Part shown: piece by piece, positions 8,901 through 17,101 of the stretch
Layout of the letters: every line of letters begins with the position of its first letter
How positions within the stretch are numbered: the stretch's first letter is position 1
Assembly: GCA_001584585.1 (NCBI GenBank)
Contig: LSYV01000102.1
Coordinates: 40,223 to 63,948, forward strand
Direction: 5' to 3'
DNA length: 23,726 nucleotides
From: Gonium pectorale
Lineage: Eukaryota; Chlorophyta; Chlorophyceae; Chlamydomonadales; Volvocaceae
Notes under the pieces: generated by a model
Databases searched by the model: none
What the model saw: only the letters and a program-made list of their open reading frames with translations
What the model was told of the DNA's origin: nothing
Translations under genes and position numbers: made by a program

Positions 8901-11900
8901 TCTTGTTGAGGACGTAACTAGCATGATTGGACGTTTCGGACACAGCGCACTGCGCCCATTGCGCCGATGCACAAACTCCCCAGCAGCCAGAAACGAACAT
9001 TCTATCTATCCGCGCTGCACCAAACAACAATGACCCTGGAAGTAACCCCCCACCGCCGTACTCTGGCCCTAATGCCCCAACAACACCACAGGCCTTCGTT
9101 GAGGGTTTCCTTGGTGCGTTTACATTCGCACGGTCATGTCCATGTGTGCGGGCAGGGCTGTAGCTGGAGTACGTACATAGGATGGCCGTTGTGCAATAAC
9201 TAGTTTATTTGCTTTGTCGCCGCGTTCGGTTCCAGTTTTGTTTTCGGTTGCACGGTTCTCGTTACCCCGTTATTTCTTGCTTTGACATGCATGCAGGTAT
9301 TGATATGTTCTTCTTTGAGTACTGGAAGAGCATTATCAAATACACATTCCTAAGCGACCATTACTTCAAGGTGGGTGCGCGCGCGTTCGGTCGGTCAGTC
9401 ATGGAAACCAATGCTCTGGCGGTTATATCTATCTAGTGTACGGTTGGACGAACGAATGGTTGGCGTTGTCTGTGATGTGGCGGCGCGCGGGCTATCTATG
9501 CATACATGCATACGTGTATGCTTCCTGTGACGACATTGGGTGGGTGGGTGGGTGGCGGGAACGGTTCATTGTGTGCTTCCAGCGAAATCCGAATTCCCTT
9601 GCTCCTACACACTTCTCGCACACGCACTGCTGTATTTGCATGCAGGGAAGTGCTTCAGTTGCCACTCTGCCGCCCGCAAGTAAGCCTCAGACTTGCTTGC
9701 TTGAGTGCAGCTGCTGCCTACCCCCCACCTGCTGCCTACTGCCGGTCGCTCTAGTAGTTAAAAAACATGCGTGGCTGCTGGGTCAGGGCTTTCCCCACCT
9801 GCTGCCTACCGCCGGTCGCACTAGTTACTGCTTGCCTCCCCGCCCTGAATCGCACGTGACGTGATGCGATGCGATGACTGCTTGCGCCGCTATGCTTATG
9901 CGTGCGCTGCATTCCTTCGTTCGCTTCCGCTCTTCCCAGCCATCCACCCGTCCAAACGGTATGCCCTTCCATACCCATGCCACAGTCTCGAACGTCTACT
10001 CGACCGTGACAGTCACCGATGGGTGCGTGGGTGGGTTGAACAGCCAGCGCTAGCTATGCAGGGTGGTCATCGTGTGCGCGCTGGTCCCCCGCCATACGTG
10101 CTGCGCATTATTGGCGCGTGTGCGTGACCGTCACCAATGGGTGCGTGGGTGGGTTTAGAAGCTAGCTACGCAGGGTGACCCCCCGCCATACGTGCTGCGC
10201 ATTATTGGCGCGTGTATGTGCGTGTGTGCGTCGAAGTCAGAAGTGCGCGCTACTGGTCCCCCGCCGTGATCGCTGCGTACTACTGGCGTGTGTGCGTATG
10301 TGAGTTGAAGTCAAGACGCCCGCAGTTGACTACTGGCGGACTGCCCCGCCGGCCGACATTTTTACACCATTATTGGTGCGGTCGATTACGTGCCATCAAC
10401 CTGCACCTCGAACATGGCACGAGACCACAGCCCTCCCCCCTCCCCTTACTTGCTGAAAATGTGCACATGCAGATTCTGGGGAGATTGGCAGGTTGGTTGG
10501 CTGGTTGGTTGGTTGGTTAGTATGCCGGCGGACATCCATCACAGCTGCGGACATGCTTGCATACATGTGATCACGAAGTGCTGATGAATGCCGGTGAATG
10601 TCTCTGACTCGCTCTCGCACGCACGCAGTTGTTGTTGTTGTTGGTTGTGTATGTGATGGTAAATGTTAAATGGCGGCTCTGCCTGTCTTGTTGATGGGCT
10701 TGTGTTAGATAGACAGGCCCTCTTGAGCTCCGACTCCACAGTTCCTAGGCGATCGCCCCCCTCCCACGCACTCCCACAGACGTTCCAAGTAGACTTCCTT
10801 CCCAACCTCCACACACACCGCATCCCCATCCGCACTCCCGATAGCTGATTTCCCAATGAGGCCCCGTTAGGCCCCGTACACTACCTAGCTATCTAACTTC
10901 CTACCCAACTTCCATTGCTCGCAGCCCCCAAAGTATTGCGGCCAGATGGCGCTGAGCAAGGACTCAAACGGGCAAACTCAGCTGCGCGGCACGCCCATGA
11001 ACAGCTTTGCACTCCGCGTGGAAGGCCCTCAGGGCAGTGGCGACGACAGCGAGCTCAACGGCATCAGGCGAGTTGCTTGCTGACATGCTGAGCCTCGACC
11101 CTCGTTTCTCTATCTTTTGGTGCTGGTACTCATGGGCTGCCACGGCTGCCTGAACGGACCACCTCCTTAATACACGCCCGCCCGTGTCACACCGGGCGCA
11201 CATTTGTTTTGTTCATATTTTTGATACTTTTTTTTGCTGATTGCTTGACTTGCTCGCCTGCGTCGGCTCGATCTGCGGTGGTTCTATTCTAGGGCGGCAC
11301 TCTATGTGTATGCAGCATCGATTTTCACTTCAGTCCACCTCCATGCGTCTTCCTACCTATCTACCTATCTAGCTAGCTTTTGGAGCAGCTGACGAGCGAG
11401 GGAGGGGAACGGCCGCCGGCGTCTTCCGGTTGCCGGTTTCCTTAATGCATGCACGTTGCTGTTATACACGCTCTTCCGCGCACCCCGCCTTACCGTCTCC
11501 TGACCTAACCTTCCTGAAGCAATTGGTATTTTTATTTTAATTTTTATTGTTTTCGTGATCGAGGTCGTGCGTTGGTAGAGGTTGTGTGCAGAACCTTCCT
11601 ATGCCCTACCATGCCGTACCGTGCGTACTAGATATCCCGCTTTCCTGTGCACCCCGCCGCTGCCGGGCTCCGGCCTTGCAGGATTTCCTGCTTGAGCGGC
11701 AGTGCGGTGGAAGTGGAGAATGGCCTGTGGGGTACGTGGCGAGTAACCCGGGTCACCGCCTCCTCCAAGTCCGATTTAAAGCGTTGCGGCGGAGGCGGAT
11801 ACTTCATCGGAGCAAAGGCCCGCCTGGAGCTGGAACAGAACCGGGGCGACGACACGGCCCTGAACTCGGTCGTAAGTTTGGGGCGCGCGGGCTCCGACGT

Positions 11901-12999
11901 GTCTTTGTTCTTTGGTAGCGGGTGCGTGCAGTGGGTGGTTGTGAAAGCCCAAAGCGTGCGTGCGTATCTGTGTGCATGTATCGGAGTTATTGATTGGGGA
12001 GCGGATTGATTGGAGGCGCGTGCGTGTGCGGTCCGGCCCCTCCCTCCCCTCCCCTCCCCGTTGCACCCTCAAAGCGAGCCCTTCATTCCCCTGGGCCCCT
12101 TGAGTCGATGTGTGTGCACGCGCGTGTGTGTATACGTGAAGTGCAGAACTGTGAAATCCACATCGGCTCTCCGCCGCGCCCCCCCCCCCCCACACACACG
12201 CAGAGCTTCCTTTGCCTCAAGGGAGAGAGCTGGACGCCTTACGGCGGCCGATTCGGAAAGTGAGTTGTACGCAGGCGATAGATGGTAGCGAGAGCCATGT
12301 ATGTGGCAGTACGCACGCGGGGAAGTGGCAACCTAACAATAACACCTGCCTCACCAATCAGAGTGCGTAATAAATATGTGAACTAATCTGGCAATCATGC
12401 TTTTCTGGTGCAGCAGTAGCTGGGACGACCGCTCCCCATCCACCCACCTGACATCTATCTGTAGATTTTGTCTGTGATATAGTGCGCGTATGGCGTGTAT
12501 GATATGTGCTGCTGGATTTAAGGAGATGTCGTGCTAGTGGGAGCTCACTTGGCCCCTTTGATCCCCCCCGGTTGCGTAAACCATGGCGCGGACGGACGCA
12601 GATGGGGCTCCTTCGTGAAGTGCCCGACGAACACCTTTGTGTGCGGCATGGAGGTCCGCGTTGAGAAGGAGCAGGTGCGTGCGATCGGGCGGTGGGGGGT
12701 TGGGGTTGGGGGTAAGGGTGGGGGTGGGGGAGGGCGGTGGGAGGGGATGGGGGTTTGGAGGGGGCGGGTGTGTGGGAGAGGGTGGATCTAGGTAGATGCT
12801 AGCTAGATCCATGTTGCGCGCGTAAGCCTTACTTGTGCTCCTGTGTATATATACATGTTACGTTGCTTGCGAGTCCCATCTTTTCCGACACCACCTATCT
12901 ACTTCATTTGATTCCTTCCTCGTTCCTCGTTTGTGTCGTCAGGGCTCCGGCGACGACACCGCAATGAACGGCCTCAAGCTCAAGTGCTGCAACTGGTAG
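2934..12999 (+). CDS. Gene A: secreted multidomain protein with C-terminal VMO-I domain (about 23 exons)
   Basis: Proposed exons: 2934-2994, 3121-3196, 3578-3704, 3996-4144, 4235-4316, 4765-4828, 5259-5438, 5622-5705, 6062-6192, 7040-7134, 7444-7537, 7959-8062, 8327-8416, 8735-8769, 9297-9370, 9646-9679, 9986-10022, 10473-10491, 10925-11067, 11682-11871, 12204-12259, 12602-12674, 12943-12999. All junctions keep one reading frame and the total is about 684 residues. Residues 1-20 are a hydrophobic leader (MLLVLLVCYLVV...). Residues 21-318 are an unrecognised region with sequons at N47, N96, N126 and N274, ending in an acidic hinge (EEHDVMEEEQDVMERR). Residues 319-482 are rich in Cys and aromatics and end in EYWKSIIKYTFLSDHYFK. 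Residues 494-684 are the VMO-I domain. The last nine exons match gene B in order and phase. The first exon is least certain: an alternative ATG at 2978 also opens a hydrophobic leader, but needs a weak GC donor at 3051. The role is inferred as extracellular or matrix. Whether the N-terminal region has a known relative is unknown. Confidence 0.82.
6145..6186 (+). repeat. 21-bp coding tandem duplication in gene A
   Basis: Within the exon 6062-6192, the 21-bp unit GAGGAGCACGATGTGATGGA(G) is repeated once with a single C/G difference. It encodes EEHDVME followed by EEQDVME and lengthens the acidic, probably helical hinge that separates the N-terminal region from the Cys-rich block. The reading frame is kept. 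Confidence 0.85.
6357..6539 (+). repeat. Tandem duplication in intron, period about 94 bp
   Basis: Two diverged copies (6357-6442 and 6451-6539) share AAGCCCACC..CTAGGGAAC at the start, GGTTTAAGCGGACCT / ATAGAAGCGGGCCT in the middle and GGCCTGTCCCAGC at the end. They lie in the 847-nt intron between exons 6062-6192 and 7040-7134 and have no coding content. Confidence 0.75.
6712..7020 (+). repeat. Tandem duplication in intron, period about 195 bp
   Basis: TATGAGG(A/G)CATAG...GATAGATCC(A/C)CACTGC is followed by CTCGCTAG, TCTGACA, GTATTG/GTATCG, ACGTGTGTGCAACATCCGAT / ACGTGTTTGCAACATCCGAT in two copies starting at 6712 and 6907. The second copy runs to within about 25 nt of the acceptor for the exon at 7040, so the duplication involves the intron 3' part but not the exon. 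Confidence 0.75.
8484..8494 (+). repeat. G11 homopolymer in intron
   Basis: Eleven consecutive G residues lie in the intron between exons 8327-8416 and 8735-8769. They matter mainly as a likely length polymorphism or assembly-error site. The tract does not touch a splice signal. Confidence 0.9.
9723..9825 (+). repeat. Tandem duplication in intron, period 70 bp
   Basis: The 33-bp block beginning CCCCACCTGCTGCCTACTGC and running through GGTCGCTCTAGT at 9723-9755 recurs at 9793-9825 with a few substitutions. Both copies sit in the intron after the 34-nt exon 9646-9679. Confidence 0.8.
10006..10300 (+). repeat. 118-bp tandem duplication that copies an exon end and its splice donor
   Basis: The unit 10006-10123 begins inside the 37-nt exon (VTVTDG codons plus the donor GTGCGTGGGTGGG) and continues through CCCCCGCCATACGTGCTGCG and ATTATTGGCGCGTGTG. 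A second copy starts at 10124 with GTGACCGTCACCAATGG, then GTGCGTGGGTGGG and the same downstream sequence. A third, more diverged partial copy occupies about 10243-10300. The second copy could encode VTVTNG with an equivalent donor but lacks its own nearby acceptor and the first half of the exon. Confidence 0.85.
10473..10491 (+). CDS. Gene A 19-nt microexon (FWGDWQ)
   Basis: An acceptor (CACATGCAG) is followed by 19 nt that complete a Gly codon and encode FWGDWQ, then a GT donor within a GGTT repeat. It joins phase 2 upstream to phase 0 downstream and supplies the first Trp signature of the VMO-I fold. Without it the reading frame does not join the exon at 10925. Gene B has the same 19-nt exon at 22422-22440 (FWGDWK), which is strong independent support. 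Confidence 0.9.
10492..10520 (+). repeat. (GGTT)n microsatellite at a splice donor
   Basis: GGTTGGTTGGCTGGTTGGTT-type repeats start immediately after the microexon, so the donor GTTGGT is itself part of the repeat. Length change here could shift or weaken the donor. Confidence 0.85.
11068..11681 (+). other. GC-AG intron of gene A
   Basis: The exon 10925-11067 ends ATC AG and is followed by GCGAGT, a typical GC-type donor. The intron ends CTTGCAG at 11681. This boundary gives 143 nt, exactly the length of the equivalent exon in gene B (21940-22082), whose donor is GTAAGC. A GT donor five bases downstream would break the phase. The 614-nt intron contains T-rich runs near 11210-11240 and 11520-11555 and no gene. 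Confidence 0.8.
12179..12203 (+). repeat. C13 plus (CA)n polypyrimidine tract at an acceptor
   Basis: Thirteen C residues are followed by ACACACACG and the CAG acceptor of the exon at 12204. The homopolymer is the polypyrimidine tract itself. Confidence 0.85.
12687..12786 (+). repeat. G-rich polypurine tract in the penultimate intron of gene A
   Basis: About 100 nt of near-continuous G with GGT, GGA and GGC interruptions follow the donor of exon 12602-12674. There are many runs of four or more G on the transcribed (sense) strand, so RNA or DNA G-quadruplex formation is predicted. Confidence 0.8.
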
Positions 13000-13547
13000 T
13001 AGTACAGCATGCATTTTCCGTTTGTTCGTTTGTTGATTGGTTGGTTGGTTGGTTGGTTGGTTGGTTGGTTTCGCAGCAGGTTCTTCTGCCTGCTGCCTGC
13101 CCGCCCGCCGAATAAACCGCGTGGCATCAGCAGCGACCCAAGCCACGCATACGTGCTTGTGTGTGAATGAAGCAGTAGGTAGAGGCTCATGCACGCGCGG
13201 GCCTGTCTGGTGAGCCTGGTGAGGGACTGGTTACGTTGCGCCACCCTGGCAACCACCTGATGTGTCATCAGCGACCCAAGCCATGCAGGCTGGGGGGGAA
13301 TGGAAGGCTGGGGCGGGGGGCGGGGGGCTGCATGCGAGGGTACAGACTTCAGAGAAGTGGAAGTCGTCCCCACAGGTGGTGAACGCCGATGCGCAGCGCC
13401 CCAAACCATACATGCCATGCCGGGCATCTGGTTGTCTTTTGCTGGCAAACTGGGGCTGTTCCGCCGTACAATTTGCTTCCCATAGTTCGTTTCGTTGGAT
13501 TCTCCAGGAACTGACAGCTAGCAGAGCAGCACGTACGCCCGCACATG
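13000..13547. other. 3' flank of gene A, including a (TTGG)n microsatellite
   Basis: After the double stop of gene A comes GTACAGCATGCATTTTCC and then about nine TTGG units at about 13034-13070. No TGTAA, the usual volvocine poly(A) signal, was found close downstream, so the transcript end is not placed. A short repeat, ATCAGC(AGC)GACCCAAGCCA, occurs near 13126 and 13266. No gene is supported to 13547. Confidence 0.5.
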
Positions 13548-13880
13548 CACCCACCGGTGCGCTGTTAGTTTGTGCGTGCGTGGCGAATGTGCTGCGGCCG
13601 ACTAGCTAAGTTTCGTTGTATTATCACGAGTTTGTTGGCGTGGAGCTGCAAGGAGGCAGGCCCGATCCGCCTCCGCACGGACTACGCTCATGCACGCCTG
13701 CACATACATACACCCACCGGTGCGCTGTTAGTTAGTTTGTGTGTGCGTGGCGTGCGTGGCGTGGCGACTGCAAACTTTGCTGCTGCCAACTAGCCAATAA
13801 GGCGCGTTGCGTTATAACGACTTAGTTGTCGTACATTGAGCTGCAAGGAGTCAGGTCTGACCCGCCTCACTCCGCACGGA
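13548..13880 (+). repeat. Tandem duplication, period 163 bp
   Basis: CACCCACCGGTGCGCTGTTAG starts at 13548 and again at 13711. Both copies continue with GTGCGTGGCG, CAACTAGC or GACTAGC, a TTA-ACGA/ATCACGA segment, GAGCTGCAAGGAG, CCCGCCTC or CCGCCTC, and CCGCACGGA. No coding sequence is indicated. Confidence 0.8.
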
Positions 13881-14179
13881 GCACGTGTATGTGCGTGTGC
13901 TCGCTTGTGTGCCTGCGCGTTGGGAGGCATGCATCGGAAGGGGAGGCAGGGGAGTGGAGGGGAACGATCGAGGCATAGGGGACACACGTCCATATATGTC
14001 CCGCCGCATCCGCCATCGCGGCCATTACCTACCGCCGCTATACCCGTGTGTGTTTTTCCCGTGTGCGTTATACCCGCGTGCCTGTGCGTGTGCGTGTGAG
14101 GAGGGGGAAGGCATGCAGGCAGGCATTCAGGCACATACACACGTCGTCCCGCCGCACCCGCCCGGCGCCGCCATCGCCG
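13881..14179. other. Low-complexity spacer
   Basis: Rich in TGTGTGCGTG, CCGTGTG(T/C)GTTATACCCG and GGCAGG runs. Open frames on both strands reflect biased composition and no gene is supported. Confidence 0.5.
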
Positions 14180-14580
14180 CCAATATGGCAACCCCCATCC
14201 ATGCGCTGCGCAGCGCACCTACACGCATGGATCCAAGCCTCCGGTGCTTGTGATTAGTGCACCTGCATGTTTTTCGCTCTTAATTGCGGTCGGTCTATGC
14301 TAGCTCCTGTTGCTTCCGGGCTGGATTGTGTGTGGCGTTTCCTGGCGGCCGACGAGTGGCAGCTAGCGCAGGATGGAGGAGCTGTATATGGCGCCATTGA
14401 TGCAGTTGCCGTACTCATCCATTATGGCAACCTCATGCACACATATACGCATGGATCCAAGCATCCGGTGCTTACGGTCGAGTTATGGCCTTTTACTCTT
14501 GCGGTCAATGCTAGCTCCTGTTCTTTCCGTCCTGGCTTGATTATTTGCATATGGCGTTTCCCGACCTACGTAAAGCTGAT
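14180..14580 (+). repeat. Tandem duplication, period about 224 bp
   Basis: ACGCATGGATCCAAGC(C/A)TCCGGTGCTT occurs at 14223 and 14447. Each is followed by a CTCTTAATTGCGGTC / CTCTTGCGGTCAA segment, ATGCTAGCTCCTGTT, CTTCCG or CTTTCCG, and a TGGCGTTTCC block. An open frame across both copies exists, but the copies are in different reading contexts and nothing in it is recognisable. Confidence 0.75.
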
Positions 14581-15148
14581 GGGCGGCAATGCAGCATGCA
14601 GGAGCGGTATCGCGATTGATGCGTATCCATCCCACCTACCCAACCACATAGGCTCGTGCAGTCGATCGAGCAGCACGCAGCAGGTGCAACGAGCCCTTCA
14701 TCTCAACAGTCCGTGTGTGCGGCCTTTATTTGCCTGTACGCAAAGCTAGGCTCGGGCGCTGTTGGCCAGGGCGGCGCTGCAGCCTGTGGTGACGTACGTA
14801 TGTCATGTGGTCATCCTGCACCCCATCCACGCATCGCGCTCCTTGTTGTGTTAGCCGTCCCAGCTGCGTATCCGTATTCCTGTTGTGCTGCGCGTCTCGT
14901 CCCGCCTCGTAGATTCTGCCTTGGCTTGGGCCGGACACCAACAAGCAAGCTTGGTTCATTTGCAGCTCCGCCCACTTGCACGCATGGCTTGGCGCATTCA
15001 CTTGTGCACCGCAAAGCAACCATAGATTCGCTATTTTCATCCTTTCCCGTTTCCGCGCCCGCCGATTCCCACGCGACGACCCAACATCCCGCGTTGATGA
15101 AGTTGAACAAGTCTGAACTTTATTGTGTTGTCACGCGTAGGTGCATAC
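14581..15148. other. Spacer without recognised gene
   Basis: Several short open frames overlap on both strands. I found no splice-phase-consistent coding segment, no known motif and no strong repeat. Confidence 0.45.
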
Positions 15149-15177
15149 GTATACGTGTTCGGTGTTAGCGCTGCCGA

Positions 15178-15586
15178 CAGCCCTAGACTGGGCAGCTGGG
15201 GATCGAGGAGTTTAGTAGTCGTCCCGTAGCAGTGCCTTCGCTCACTTACGTACGGCCTTTTTCGCGTGTGTGATGAGTTGAGTTGCATACACATACGAAG
15301 TACTGTAAGAACTGTTTTTGCGATAGGGGGCTCGCCCGGCAGGCAGGCCCTCACACAGGTGCTTACAACCGACACGTCGGAAAACCGCCGTTCCTCGGCC
15401 TAACGGCCAAGCTCAACGCACTGGGTACAAGCAGTGATACCAAAGCGCTTAACACTCGCAAAAGAGGCACGGGAGTGCAACAAGGAAATGAGGATTGTTT
15501 GAGAGGTAAACTCGGACGGAAAACCCTGCCTAGAGACCTCGAGTCTGCAAAGCCCTACACCATCGACTTGGCAGAGACACCCCCAT
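15178..15586. other. Spacer with an unidentified open frame
   Basis: The + frame from about 15283 to the TAG at 15637-15639 is open (118 codons) and includes LRGKLGRKTLPRDLESAK, which reads like protein. Its last part lies inside dispersed repeat family 2 and nothing is recognised. It may be a fragment of a mobile element. Confidence 0.3.
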
Positions 15587-15718
15587 CACCAAGTCTAAGG
15601 TTATTTGCACTCACCCGCATCGGCTGCACCACCCGCTAGATTGTTTGCACTCACCCGCAACGGCTGCACCACTGCTAGCTGCAGGGCCTGCACCGAGCGG
15701 CGAATGTAAGTACGCCCG
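15587..15718 (+). repeat. Dispersed repeat family 2, copy 1
   Basis: CACCAAGTCTAAGGTTATTT to CGGCGAATGTAAGTACGCCCG matches 18115-18206. This copy has an internal duplication of about 38 bp (TTTGCACTCACCCGCA(T/A)CGG twice) that the other copy lacks. Confidence 0.85.
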
Positions 15719-15796
15719 CAATGCCAACGCACGTGCTCCAGGATACGATCTCCTCAATGCTAACCCCTCGCGTTTGCGGCCGCCGTAGCCGCCCCT

Positions 15797-15812
15797 CCCC
15801 CCCCCCCCCCCC
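15797..15812 (+). repeat. C16 homopolymer
   Basis: Sixteen consecutive C residues lie in the spacer, a likely polymorphic or assembly-sensitive site. Confidence 0.9.
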
Positions 15813-16057
15813 ACCCTCGCCGCAGGCTGTGTGCAGCCAGCAGTGACAGATCGATGTCAATGCTCGGCGCGGCATCTGATCGTAGATCGATCGATGCTAT
15901 GATCTCCCGCAACCGCACGCTGCGGCGCAGGCTGTCCCTAGCTGGTTCTAATCCAACGCACCATTCGAGTTAATTGGATGGTAAGGCGGCCGCGCCAGCG
16001 ATAATGGTGCGGGGCACCGCCCCAAGGCAAGCGGCGTGCGTGTCCGGGGCGGCTGCC

Positions 16058-16182
16058 AGCCCTTCGCCCGGCTGCTGCCCCAGTTGTCGCCGCGCAGGAA
16101 CGAAGAGTGGCTTGGACCTAACCACGCGCGCTTGTCGATGTCGCAGCTCAGCCAGATGAGCCCGCAGGATTCGCCCGATACC
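16058..16182 (+). CDS. Coding-like segment, unidentified (possible exon)
   Basis: One + frame reads PFARLLPQLSPRRNEEW, then LGPNHARLSMSQLSQMSPQD and SPDTG, just before a GTATGC donor-like site at 16183. An acceptor-like GCTGCCAG precedes it. The composition looks like real protein, unlike the surrounding frames. Its phase at the donor (1) would join the coding-like segment at 16890. It may be an exon of an undetected gene in the spacer or a captured gene fragment. No family is recognised. Confidence 0.3.
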
Positions 16183-16434
16183 GGTATGCACCCCGCTCCC
16201 CGACACGGCTGCTAGACAAACTTTATGCCCCGACACCCCGCTGGTCCGCCTTGCCCCGCCGGATGGTCATCTCTAGGTCGCCGTCGGCTGTCGTCTCATC
16301 ATCCCAAAGAACCCCAGCGCCAGCCAGCACGCGTCCTGCCCTGCCGGCGCCGCCTGGTGCGGCTGGGTCGTTGCACGCATGCGAAGCCAGCCCACCATGA
16401 GGCGAGTATACGTGTTCGGTGTTAGCGCTGCCGA

Positions 16435-16889
16435 TAGCCTTTGGCTAGATAGACGGATGTGCGAGATAGGGCGCAACTCATACTCGTTTCATGGCATCCA
16501 GGTTCGCCACTAGTCTAAAACGTTGCCGTGTAGTAAGGCGACGCAACACCCACCCACCGTCCCCACCACCACCACCGCAGCGCGCGTGAACATGCTATGG
16601 CATATGCACCTGTACGCACCTGCGCGCCGCAGCGGCATCAAAGCAGGGCAAGGATTGAATGTTCCACCACCTAGAGATTAAGGTTAAGGTTACAGGCGCA
16701 CGTCATCAAAGCCCGTGCGTGCGGCCATGGGTGGATTGGATATACCCATGTACCGAAGACCGAAGAAAAACAGTGTGCGTTCGCCTAGCTAGCCCCAGCC
16801 GGACTCGTGTACCTGATGCATGCAGCGTAACCAAGTGACCGGCCGGCCTTCGCGGGCCTTGTAGATACGTACACACCCCGCGCGCAGCC
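16435..16889. other. Spacer without recognised gene
   Basis: It contains a (CACCAC)n-like stretch near 16550-16580 and a short ATTAAGGTTAAGGTTAC motif near 16677. No coding segment is supported. Confidence 0.45.
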
Positions 16890-17101
16890 CACGCCCCGAA
16901 GTGGGTGAGAGAGCGAACATGCCAGAGCCAGCGCTGGGTGGGCGGCTACGAGGCAGCGGCGGCCCTAATGTTGCGCCAAGGCAACTCGCAGCCGCCGCAT
17001 CGCGAACGAAGCACCGCCGTCGCTGCGGCAGTGCCCAAGCTCACCGTCCCGGCAACCAACAGCCAGCGTCGGGCGGGCGACAAGGCTGCTGTAGAGGGTG
17101 G
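16890..17101 (+). CDS. Coding-like segment, unidentified (possible exon)
   Basis: After CGCGCGCAG, one + frame encodes HAPKWVRERTCQSQRWVGGY, then EAAAALMLRQGNSQPP, a basic stretch, VPKLTVPATNSQRRAGDK and AAVEG, before GTGGGT. It is alanine-rich and protein-like and in phase with 16058-16182. Nothing in it is a known motif. It may be part of the same undetected or decayed gene. Confidence 0.3.

Larger units (their letters stand above)
9986..12999 (+). other. VMO-I (VOMI) domain of gene A, residues about 494-684
   Basis: Three tandem sub-repeats are visible, each with a Trp/Gly-rich strand start and an acidic GDD-x-x-x-N end. Repeat 1 has GFWGDW, YCGQM, RVEGPQGSGDDSELNGI and ISC. Repeat 2 has GLWGTW, RCGGGGYFIGAKARLE, RGDDTALNSV and FLC. 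Repeat 3 has GRFGKWGSF, KCPTNTFVCGMEVRVE and GSGDDTAMNGLKLKC. This matches the VMO-I family layout (Pfam VOMI): three four-stranded sheets around a pseudo-threefold axis (beta-prism). The family was founded on a hen egg vitelline-membrane protein that binds chito-oligosaccharides. About 190 residues is slightly longer than the roughly 163 of the hen protein because of the insert in repeat 2. The protein ends CCNW just before a TAG TAG double stop. Confidence 0.93.
15149..16434 (+). repeat. 29-bp direct repeat pair (15149-15177 and 16406-16434)
   Basis: The 29-bp block beginning GTATACGTGTTCGGTGTTAG and ending GCTGCCGA is identical at both positions, 1257 bp apart, and is followed by (C/T)AGCC. 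It could be the flanking repeat of an insertion or fragments of one dispersed element. Confidence 0.8.

Noticed and set aside
14267..14749. A 160-codon plus-strand frame
   Set aside because: It spans a diverged tandem duplication whose copies do not keep the same protein, so selection on the frame is unlikely.
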